NCBI GenBank assembly: GCA_902774915.1
Contig: CACYKH010000002.1
Location: 1-64,000 of the forward strand
Reading direction: 5' to 3'
Source: an uncultured Lachnospiraceae bacterium
GTDB taxonomy: Bacteria > Bacillota > Clostridia > Lachnospirales > Lachnospiraceae
DNA: 64,000 nucleotides
The notes beneath the pieces were generated by a model. The model ran no database searches. It saw nothing but the letters and a program-made list of their open reading frames with translations, and was not told the origin of the DNA. Both the position numbers and the translations under genes were made by a program. This document shows positions 55,211 through 62,162 of this stretch, piece after piece; within the stretch, counting starts at the first letter, position 1, and each line of letters opens with the position of its first letter.

Positions 55211-56968
55211 CTATTCTTCTACAACATATGTCTCACGGAATTTATTTGCAGCATCAATGATCTGCTGTTTATCATCATCCGAGAGCTGTCCTGTGGAGTC
55301 AATCTGCTTACACAGAGTGCCCTCTTCCTCATGGAAGTAATCCAGAAGCTTTGCACGGAAATCAGCCATATTATCAATATGAATCTCCTGCATAACATGT
55401 GCAGTTGCAGCTACCAGAATGATAACCTGCTCATGAAGCTTGAAAGGATGATTCTGAGGCTGTCTCAGAAGATACATAAGTCCCTGACCATACTGCAGCT
55501 GTTTCTTAGTTGTTTCATCCAGATCACTGGAGAACTGTGTGAATATCTCCATTTCACGATACTGTGCCAGATCCAGACGAAGAGTTCCGGCTGCTTTTTT
55601 CATAGCCTTTGTCTGAGCCGCACCACCTACACGGGATACGGAAAGACCAACGTTAACCGCAGGTCTCTGTCCGGCAAAGAACAGTTCACTCTCCAGGAAT
55701 ATCTGTCCATCAGTAATGGAAATTATATTTGTTGGGATGTATGCTGATACATCTCCAGCCTGTGTTTCTACGATAGGAAGAGCTGTTATGCTTCCTCCAC
55801 CCATTTCTTCAGAAAGATGTGCGGATCTCTCAAGCAATCTTGAATGAAGATAGAATACATCTCCAGGATACGCCTCACGTCCTGGTGATCTTTCCAGAAG
55901 AAGTGAAAGCGCTCTATATGCAATCGCATGCTTTGACAGATCATCATAAACAATGAGTACATCCTTACCCTTGTGCATAAAATACTCTGCCAGTGCAGTA
56001 CCAGAATATGGTGCAATATACTGGATAGGCGCTGTCTCGGACGCATTTGCCGCAACAACAATTGTGTAGTCCATAGCACCGTGCTTCTTAAGTGTTCCAA
56101 CAAGCTGTGCCACACTACTGGCCTTCTGTCCAATAGCAACATATACACAAATAACTCCATTATCCTTCTGATTAAGGATTGTATCCAGAGTTATTGCTGT
56201 TTTTCCTGTCTGTCTATCTCCGATTATGAGCTCACGCTGGCCTCTACCAATAGGGAACATAGAATCGATAGAAAGAATACCCGTATTCATAGGTGTATCT
56301 ACCGACTGTCTCTCTATGATACCAGGGGCTGGTGATTCTACTGCTCTATAGCTTTCTGAATCAATAGGTCCCTCACCATCAATTGGATTGCCCAGAGGAT
56401 CTACTACTCTTCCAAGGAACTGCTCGCCAACAGGTATACCGGCTGTTTTTCCGGTTCTCATAACCCTGCCGCCTTCCATAACATCAGTATCATCTCCAAA
56501 AAGAATTACACCAATATCATCTGGTCTGAGTTCCTGAACCATTCCTCTGACGCCTGATTCAAATACGACTATCTCGCCGTACATCGCTGATTTAAGTCCA
56601 TTTACGAAAACAATTCCGTCTCCGACAGTCTCTACATGACCCTCTTCTTCAGCCACAACCTGAGGCTGCCACTCAGAAATACTGCTCTTCATAAGAGAGA
56701 TGAGTTCTGGCCCGGTAGAAACCTTTTCTTCCTGCAGTCCTCTCAGCATTTCTTCTAACTGATGAAGCCTTCCTTCATTGGTCCAGTCATAAACCTCTTC
56801 ACCGACTACAAGCTTGAAACCGGATGTAATGGATTTATTCTGAACCCATTCAAGAGGAACTTCTTCACCATAATTCTTAGTAACGAAATCTCTAAACCTT
56901 TGGGTCTGTTTTTCATCAGGTTCTGATGGAGCATAAATCAGGGCTTTAATTATCTTTTCTACCGCCAC
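55211..56968 (-). CDS. atpA: ATP synthase alpha subunit with fused delta C-terminal domain
   Basis: 585 residues, about 80 longer than ordinary alpha (about 505). Residues 1-78 look like the C-terminal domain of the delta (OSCP) subunit, especially ITSGFKLVVGEEVYD and EGRLHQLEEML near 47-75, which correspond to the delta segment that contacts the b dimer. Alpha proper starts near 84 (STGPELISLMKSSISEWQ), with P-loop GDRQTGKTAI, ALDLERS-type sites replaced by normal alpha features, and SVSRVGGAAQTKAM. Start is GTG after AAGGAG, the atpF stop touching it directly. No separate atpH exists between atpF and atpA, so the N-terminal six-helix domain of delta is missing from the operon. Unusual; see findings. 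Confidence 0.93.
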   Translation of the reverse strand: MAVEKIIKALIYAPSEPDEKQTQRFRDFVTKNYGEEVPLEWVQNKSITSGFKLVVGEEVYDWTNEGRLHQLEEMLRGLQEEKVSTGPELISLMKSSISEWQPQVVAEEEGHVETVGDGIVFVNGLKSAMYGEIVVFESGVRGMVQELRPDDIGVILFGDDTDVMEGGRVMRTGKTAGIPVGEQFLGRVVDPLGNPIDGEGPIDSESYRAVESPAPGIIERQSVDTPMNTGILSIDSMFPIGRGQRELIIGDRQTGKTAITLDTILNQKDNGVICVYVAIGQKASSVAQLVGTLKKHGAMDYTIVVAANASETAPIQYIAPYSGTALAEYFMHKGKDVLIVYDDLSKHAIAYRALSLLLERSPGREAYPGDVFYLHSRLLERSAHLSEEMGGGSITALPIVETQAGDVSAYIPTNIISITDGQIFLESELFFAGQRPAVNVGLSVSRVGGAAQTKAMKKAAGTLRLDLAQYREMEIFTQFSSDLDETTKKQLQYGQGLMYLLRQPQNHPFKLHEQVIILVAATAHVMQEIHIDNMADFRAKLLDYFHEEEGTLCKQIDSTGQLSDDDKQQIIDAANKFRETYVVEE

Positions 56969-57451
56969 TTAACTATCGCTCCTTTCAGCATTATCAAGAA
57001 ACATATCATATGCTTCACTGGTATTTCCGGAGAGAACAACCTTACGAGTTGCATTCTCAACCATCTCAGTAATATCCTTCTTAGCTGACTCCAAAATTGC
57101 CTGTTTCTGATTCTCAGCATCCTTCTTGGCATCATCTATGATCTTATTTGCTGTAGCCTTAGCCTCTGCTTCTGCATTTGATCTCATAGTACCAATATCC
57201 AGTGATGCTTTTCTCTTCTGCTGTGAAATCTCTGCATCAAGTTCCTTAAGACGTGTGTCTGCCTCAGCATTCTTTTCTTCTGCTTCAGCTAGATTCTTCT
57301 TTGCAGCCTCATCCATCTCTTTGTAATGTTCTTCTCTCTGCTTCATTATCTTTTTAACAGGAGAGTAAAGAATCACATAAAGACCAGTGAAAAGAAGAAC
57401 CACATTAAACATATGCAGTAAAATCTGTGTTAAATCTATTCCTAATGGCAT
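56969..57451 (-). CDS. atpF: ATP synthase b subunit
   Basis: Peripheral-stalk subunit. 160 residues from the ATG at 57451, preceded by GAGAGG; an in-frame TTG five codons earlier has no ribosome site of its own. One N-terminal membrane helix (about 9-26) followed by a long charged helix rich in A, E, K (about 35-140), as expected for a b dimer that reaches the top of F1. Its C terminus would meet the delta-like domain carried by alpha. Its stop is directly followed by the atpA start. Confidence 0.93.
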   Translation of the reverse strand: MPLGIDLTQILLHMFNVVLLFTGLYVILYSPVKKIMKQREEHYKEMDEAAKKNLAEAEEKNAEADTRLKELDAEISQQKRKASLDIGTMRSNAEAEAKATANKIIDDAKKDAENQKQAILESAKKDITEMVENATRKVVLSGNTSEAYDMFLDNAERSDS

Positions 57452-57502
57452 AATATTACCTCTCAATAATTAAGCTTAATTCTTATAAGCAAATTTCTTT
57501 TA

Positions 57503-57865
57503 CTATAGGACGAATATGATCAGTATCGAGATCATAAGTGCATAAAGAACAGCTGTCTCGATAAATACGATACCAAGGATCATTGTAGTTCTAATTTTAC
57601 CCTCTGCCTCAGGCTGACGAGCAATACCTTCAGTTGACTTACCAGCAAGGAATCCCATAGCTACTGTTCCGGCACCAGCCGCAAGTCCGATAGCAAGAGC
57701 TGCTGCTAAAGCCTTAGCACCTGTTGAGCTGCCTTCTTCCTCAGCTTCTGTTGCAGTTGTCTCATCAGCTGCATAAGTTGTAGCTGCTGGAGCTGCTAGT
57801 GAAAAAAGTGCAAATAATGCAAAAAATACTGCTATAGATAAAACTGCTTTCTTTACAAGTTTCAT
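57503..57865 (-). CDS. atpE: ATP synthase c subunit with predicted signal peptide
   Basis: Rotor-ring subunit. From the ATG at 57865 (AGAGGT before it; an earlier ATG at 57904 has no ribosome site) it has 120 residues, against 70-90 usually. Residues 1-32 form a textbook Sec signal peptide (MKLVKKAVLSIAVFFALFAL, possible cleavage after TTYA), then an acidic linker to ~48. The mature part (about 49-120) is a two-helix hairpin with the polar loop ARQPEAEGKI and the ion-binding Glu at 103 (VFIETAVLY). The Gln of Na+-type c subunits in the first helix is replaced by Met70, so Na+ specificity is not supported. c subunits have both ends outside, which a cleaved signal peptide would produce. Confidence 0.93.
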   Translation of the reverse strand: MKLVKKAVLSIAVFFALFALFSLAAPAATTYAADETTATEAEEEGSSTGAKALAAALAIGLAAGAGTVAMGFLAGKSTEGIARQPEAEGKIRTTMILGIVFIETAVLYALMISILIIFVL

Positions 57866-57925
57866 TTTGATACCTCTTTCTTTATATAAAATGTTGATTA
57901 TCACTAAATTAAAAACGTCACACTA

Positions 57926-58777
57926 CTATACTTCAGCCACTGCCTTAGCCTTTTTATGTTTCTTTTCCTTAGGCTTTTTCTCGTGAACCTCTGAGACCTC
58001 TCCATAATAGAAAGATGTCAGCATAGTAAGTACGTATGCCTGAACAACTGCATGAACAAGTGTAAACAGAACACCTACAATTACTGGAACACCAAAGCTC
58101 AGTGTTATGAAGTAGTAAACAAGTTCTGTAACAAGCATTCCAGACAGGAGCGCTCCATAAAGACGGAAGCTCATTGAAATCGGAAGTGAGAACTCCTTAA
58201 GAGTAAGTCCAACACCCTTCAGCTTGTTAGCCCATACACCACCCGAAAGGATAAATGTATATGAGAATACACCCATTGCAATCGCTCCATTTATATCTGC
58301 AAGCGGAGCCGGGAGTGATATTGAATATCCTTCTGTTGTTATTCCTTGAATACCAAATAATTCAAATATCGTTCCTAAGAAAATATATGATCCTGCAGTA
58401 AATACATACGCCCCAAGAACGCTATTTAAATGTGGACTGCTTGTTTTTGCCAGATTATCAAAGTATCCCACCCACATTTCTATCAGAGCCTGGAACTTTC
58501 CAGGAACAAGTTCAAAACGTGGAATGAAGAATATTCTTATTATCAATGCCATAACCAGTAATATGGCCGTAACAAGATATGCCGATATAAGAGAAGGATT
58601 AACAGACAGACCAAAGAAGTTTATTCTGTTTTCTCCATGAAGAACAGCATCCCTCATGGCCTCTTTAACTGTCTCGTGATGTGTATCTCCCTTATATGTA
58701 ATAATAATGCTGACCAGGAGCAGTACCAGAATTATAGACATTACTACAAGAAATCTGGTTCTTTTTCCTTTGTCCAA
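57926..58777 (-). CDS. atpB: ATP synthase a subunit
   Basis: Stator subunit providing the ion half-channels. The frame is open to a GTG at 58912, but that region contains a terminator-like hairpin and a promoter. The start is therefore placed at the TTG at 58777, preceded by AAGGAG and a second AGGAGG (58787-58799), giving 283 residues. About six membrane segments; the essential Arg is in MSFRLYGALLSGML (about 205 in this numbering), and the LVPGKFQALIEMWVGYF segment is typical. A ~20-residue Lys-rich tail ends the protein. First gene of atpBEFAGDC; atpI is absent. Confidence 0.93.
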   Translation of the reverse strand: MDKGKRTRFLVVMSIILVLLLVSIIITYKGDTHHETVKEAMRDAVLHGENRINFFGLSVNPSLISAYLVTAILLVMALIIRIFFIPRFELVPGKFQALIEMWVGYFDNLAKTSSPHLNSVLGAYVFTAGSYIFLGTIFELFGIQGITTEGYSISLPAPLADINGAIAMGVFSYTFILSGGVWANKLKGVGLTLKEFSLPISMSFRLYGALLSGMLVTELVYYFITLSFGVPVIVGVLFTLVHAVVQAYVLTMLTSFYYGEVSEVHEKKPKEKKHKKAKAVAEV

Positions 58778-58825
58778 AACCTTATACTCCTTTCCTCCTA
58801 TTTTCCTAAAATAAAACCAACCCTC

Positions 58826-58854
58826 ATTATAAAACAATTCGGGCTTTGATACAA
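58826..58854 (-). promoter_or_regulatory. Promoter of the atp operon
   Basis: Minus-strand TTGTAT (58854-58849), 17-base spacer, TATAAT (58831-58826). The -35 box lies in the loop-side end of the hairpin at 58840-58879. The predicted leader runs ~40 bases to the TTG start at 58777 and contains AGGAGG plus AAGGAG. Confidence 0.65.
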
Positions 58855-58879
58855 GAATTATTCCATGTATCAAAGCCCG
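58840..58879 (-). terminator. Hairpin after the rhomboid gene (terminator or attenuator)
   Basis: Perfect 13-base stem CGGGCTTTGATAC (58840-58852 with 58867-58879) and a 14-base loop, ~50 bases past the rhomboid stop, followed on the minus strand by AATTGTTTTATAAT. The T-run is short, so termination may be partial. Confidence 0.7.
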
Positions 58880-58928
58880 TGAAAATGCCAATTTTTTATT
58901 ATCTTTGGCCACTATTTTCCGTCATTTT

Positions 58929-59507
58929 TTAATCACCGCTCCTGGAGTTCAGAAGTCCTCCAAATATTGCGCCACAGAGACCACCGATTATATGTGTCAA
59001 CTGGGAGATGTTATCGTGAGTCGTCACCATACTCCACAGCTCTGATCCCAGATAGATTATCATGATCAAAATCATGGTTATAGGAATCTCTCCTGCTCTC
59101 AAATCTGAAGCAGAAACCAGGATTATCATCATGAACACAAGGCCACTTGCTCCAAGCAGTGCTGTTCCAGGGAAGAATATAATATTCACCAGACCTGAAA
59201 TAATTGCTACAAGACCGAAGGCCTCCACCATTGTCGCGCCGCCATACTTATCCTCAAGAACCGGTCCCAAAAGAAGGAACAGAGTCATGTTGCTGGCATA
59301 GTGTGAAAGGGATGAGTGGCCGAGCACATGTCCGAACAGACGTATGAACCAGGCTACAGAAATCTTACTTCTATAAACCTCGAAGAAGAGCTGTGTACTC
59401 TTTCCGCCTGTAATCCATCCGGCTACAAGAACACCGAATGAAATCAGCGCAAATGTTAGCGTAACCGGGGCATTATATGTAAATGAAAGTTTTCTACTCC
59501 TCGCCAT
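58929..59507 (-). CDS. Rhomboid-family intramembrane serine protease
   Basis: 192 residues from the ATG at 59507, supported by AAGGAG; the frame extends to 59564 but without a ribosome site. Six membrane helices. Catalytic Ser in LLGASGLVFM, His in LTHIIGGLCGAIFGG near the C terminus, and Asn in SHYASNMTLF. Cleaves transmembrane segments of other proteins; substrate unknown. Lies between the structured element downstream of lon and the atp promoter; it is probably not part of the atp operon because a hairpin and promoter separate them. Confidence 0.9.
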   Translation of the reverse strand: MARSRKLSFTYNAPVTLTFALISFGVLVAGWITGGKSTQLFFEVYRSKISVAWFIRLFGHVLGHSSLSHYASNMTLFLLLGPVLEDKYGGATMVEAFGLVAIISGLVNIIFFPGTALLGASGLVFMMIILVSASDLRAGEIPITMILIMIIYLGSELWSMVTTHDNISQLTHIIGGLCGAIFGGLLNSRSGD

Positions 59508-59539
59508 GATATTCTCCTTATTTATAACAATATGTTCAG

Positions 59540-59704
59540 CCGCGTGTGGCACATGCGAGTACATAGTATGCTCGCAAGACCGTCGCGGGTCTCGGTTCTT
59601 AGCGATTCACGAGCCTGAAAGGCGAAGTGAGAGCTTAGAAAGCCGAAGCTTCTTTTCGAAGAAAGGAAGCCGGCGACTGCTGTACTCACATGTGCATCGC
59701 GTGG
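59540..59704. repeat. Long-range inverted repeat with internal hairpins (structured intergenic element)
   Basis: In the 209-base gap between lon and the rhomboid gene. Imperfect complementary arms of ~23 bases at 59540-59562 and 59682-59704 (sharing GCACATG/CATGTGC and GAGTAC/GTACTC) enclose ~120 bases that contain further hairpins: AGACC...GGTCT near 59577-59592, GCCTGAAAGGC near 59613-59623, and CTTC...GAAG near 59649-59662. The left arm can also pair locally (GCGAG...CTCGC, 59555-59575), so two mutually exclusive folds exist. The element is clearly richer in GC than its surroundings. Not a simple terminator; identity unknown. Confidence 0.7.
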
Positions 59705-59716
59705 GAATTTACTTTA

Positions 59717-61984
59717 TCAGAACACTTGCTCAATTACATCTGTGATTTTTTTAACTGGTATGATGTTCAGGTCCTTCTTTACTTCTTCGGCAACATCTTC
59801 CAGGTCTTCTACATTCTTCTCAGGGATGAATACTGTCTTCACACCTGCGCGGACAGCAGCCATAAGCTTCTCTGGAAGTCCTCCGATAGGCATTACATTT
59901 CCGCGGAGCGAGATTTCTCCTGTCATAGCAATCTTTGGATTCACAGCTTTACCTGTGAATAGTGATGTAAGCGCTGTCACAATAGTGATACCAGCCGAAG
60001 GTCCATCTTTCGGAACAGCACCCTCTGGTACGTGTATATGAAGGTCGTACTTCGAAAGATTTCTGGTCTCTACAGGATACATATCCTTCACGAGACTGAT
60101 GGCAATCTCCACAGATTCTTTCATTACATCACCCAGCTGTCCTGTGATGGTAACCTTGCCAGATCCATGAACAGTTTTGGTTTCTATAAAAAGGATTTCT
60201 CCACCAGCCATGGTCCAGGCAAGTCCTGTTACAACACCTGGCACTGACTTCTTATCTATGATGTCATGGGAAATACCTCTGTGTCCTATGTATTCGCGAA
60301 GATTATCCGGCTTCACAGAAATCTTCTCGTCGTTACCTTTGACAAGCTGAACCGCGCCGTATCTCATTACAGTTTCAATCTGCTTTTTTAGTCCACGCAC
60401 TCCTGATTCCATGGTGTAGTCAGAGATTATCTTTCTGACTGCAGCATCTGTAACTGTCATATTTTTACGTTTAATTCCTGTGGCTTTCATAGCCTTAGGA
60501 ATAAGGTGTTTCTTAGCTATCTGGAATTTTTCAGTCGCAGTATATCCTGGGAACTCTATTATTTCCATACGGTTAAGGAGTGGTTCAGGAATTGTATCTG
60601 TTGAATTTGCAGTACATACGAAGAGTACATTTGAAAGATCATAAGGAACGTTCATGTAGTGGTCTGTAAATGTACTATTCTGCTCTGGGTCAAGAACTTC
60701 GAGGAGGGCTGATGATGGGTCTCCGCCATAATCGCGAACCAGCTTATCAACCTCATCCAGAACCATAACAGGATTAGATGCACCACTTCGTTTCATTCCT
60801 TCCATAATGCGTCCTGGCATAGCTCCAATATATGTTCTTCTATGTCCTCTTATCTCAGCTTCGTCTCTTACACCACCAAGGGAAATGCGGACATATTTTC
60901 TTCCGAGAGCATCCGCTATGCTCTGTCCTATACTCGTCTTACCTGTACCAGGTGCTCCTACGAAAAGAAGAATAGAGCCTGACTGTTTTTTATTCAGCGC
61001 CATAACGGCGAGCTGCTGAATTATACGTGTCTTAACCTTCTTAAGTCCATAGTGATCTTTGTCCAGAACATCTTCTGCCTTCTGAAGATCTATAGGAACA
61101 AATTCTTCATTCTTCCAGGAAAGGCTTGTAACGAAATCAAGGTAGTCATAGAGCATACCATACTCATGTCCATCCTGTCCTTCCTGCTTCATACGGTTCA
61201 GAACTTTTCTGGCTTCCTTCTCGGCAGTTTCGTTCATTCCGGATTCTGTGATTGCCATCTCGAAACGTCTTACATCAGAGATGTTTTCAGGATGCATCTC
61301 ATCCAGTTCTCTCTGAAGGATTTCAATCTGCTTCTTAATGGCATCTTCACGGTAAATGCTTTCATTTCTGGCCTGCTGTTCAAGCTCCGCGTTTTCAGCT
61401 ACATCTGCCAGCTCCATAAAAGCGTAGCAGGCATGTTCCACCAGTTCAAACCTTTCAGCTTCACTGTTGGTCTCAACCATGGCATATTTTTCTTCCCATG
61501 TAATGCTGAAATAGCCTGTCATTGAACAAGCAAGTTCGTTTATATTTTTCCACTGAAGGATGAAGCCACGGGCCCAGAGACCCCACTGATAATTCTGGAC
61601 AAATTTGAGGAATTTGGAGCGAAGTCTTTCGAACCTGTCCTTCTTCTCATCCTCATCCATATCATGGAATTCAGGTAGGCTTTCCACCTCGGAATCTGTT
61701 GTTCCATCCTTCTCTCTTATTAGACCGCTGATCCTGACTCTTTCAATGGTTCTGACTTTTACATTTCCATCTGGATCTATAGATTCTACCTTGGCAGAAA
61801 CACCCACTGGATAGATGTCCTCCATAGTCACATCTGAAATATCTATATCTTCTTTAAGCATTGCAAAAGCAAGGATTTTTCCAGCTTTAAAATCTCCTAT
61901 ATCCCAGCCATCTATTACTTCTTTTTTAAAATAAAATGTTACTTCAGGGAGGAGAATCGTATCATATATAGGTATAGTAAGCAT
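59717..61984 (-). CDS. lon: ATP-dependent Lon protease
   Basis: Degrades damaged and regulatory proteins in the cytoplasm. 755 residues from the ATG at 61984, which has AAGGAGGG before it (an earlier ATG at 62002 lies at the edge of the operator). N-terminal LonA substrate domain and coiled coil, AAA+ module with Walker A VGAPGTGKTSIG near 350 and Walker B PVMVLDEVDKL near 415, then the protease domain with the Ser-Lys dyad in PKDGPSAGITIVTALTSL and TGKAVNPKIAMTGEI. Behind a CIRCE-like sequence, so probably under HrcA heat-shock control. It shares the divergent intergenic region with the HD-GYP gene. Confidence 0.95.
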   Translation of the reverse strand: MLTIPIYDTILLPEVTFYFKKEVIDGWDIGDFKAGKILAFAMLKEDIDISDVTMEDIYPVGVSAKVESIDPDGNVKVRTIERVRISGLIREKDGTTDSEVESLPEFHDMDEDEKKDRFERLRSKFLKFVQNYQWGLWARGFILQWKNINELACSMTGYFSITWEEKYAMVETNSEAERFELVEHACYAFMELADVAENAELEQQARNESIYREDAIKKQIEILQRELDEMHPENISDVRRFEMAITESGMNETAEKEARKVLNRMKQEGQDGHEYGMLYDYLDFVTSLSWKNEEFVPIDLQKAEDVLDKDHYGLKKVKTRIIQQLAVMALNKKQSGSILLFVGAPGTGKTSIGQSIADALGRKYVRISLGGVRDEAEIRGHRRTYIGAMPGRIMEGMKRSGASNPVMVLDEVDKLVRDYGGDPSSALLEVLDPEQNSTFTDHYMNVPYDLSNVLFVCTANSTDTIPEPLLNRMEIIEFPGYTATEKFQIAKKHLIPKAMKATGIKRKNMTVTDAAVRKIISDYTMESGVRGLKKQIETVMRYGAVQLVKGNDEKISVKPDNLREYIGHRGISHDIIDKKSVPGVVTGLAWTMAGGEILFIETKTVHGSGKVTITGQLGDVMKESVEIAISLVKDMYPVETRNLSKYDLHIHVPEGAVPKDGPSAGITIVTALTSLFTGKAVNPKIAMTGEISLRGNVMPIGGLPEKLMAAVRAGVKTVFIPEKNVEDLEDVAEEVKKDLNIIPVKKITDVIEQVF

Positions 61985-62005
61985 AATGCCCTCCTTCTTC
62001 ATCTG

Positions 62006-62032
62006 TTAGCACTTACGCTAAACGAGTGCTAG
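62006..62032. promoter_or_regulatory. CIRCE-like operator (HrcA site) before lon
   Basis: TTAGCACTT, nine bases, GAGTGCTAG: 16 of 18 positions of the CIRCE consensus TTAGCACTC-N9-GAGTGCTAA. It lies between the -10-like TATAAC/TATCAT region and the lon ribosome site, the usual position for HrcA repression. The two mismatches suggest a weaker site than those of groE or dnaK. Confidence 0.8.
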
Positions 62033-62090
62033 TTATAATGATACTACATATTTCTATAATTGCAACCCACAAAATATATCCAATACTACC

Positions 62091-62119
62091 TTGCGTAGAG
62101 CATCATTTTGCTGTAATAT
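62091..62119 (+). promoter_or_regulatory. Promoter of the HD-GYP gene
   Basis: TTGCGT (62091-62096), 17-base spacer, TAATAT (62114-62119), about 44 bases before the TTG start. The divergent lon promoter lies just upstream, so the two genes share the gap. Confidence 0.65.
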
Positions 62120-62162
62120 ATAGTGTTGAGAGATGAAGAATACAACGAGAGGGTAAGCTACT

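Noticed and set aside
57503..57865. Na+-specific c-ring
   Set aside because: The Gln required in the first helix of Na+ types is Met, though Glu and Thr in the second helix would fit. The evidence is incomplete, so H+ or Na+ is left open.
58929..59507. Rhomboid protease as the first gene of the atp operon, perhaps processing the c-subunit signal peptide
   Set aside because: A 13-base hairpin and a TTGTAT-17-TATAAT promoter lie between the rhomboid gene and atpB, so the linkage may be only read-through; and a signal-peptide-type sequence would be cleaved by signal peptidase, not a rhomboid.
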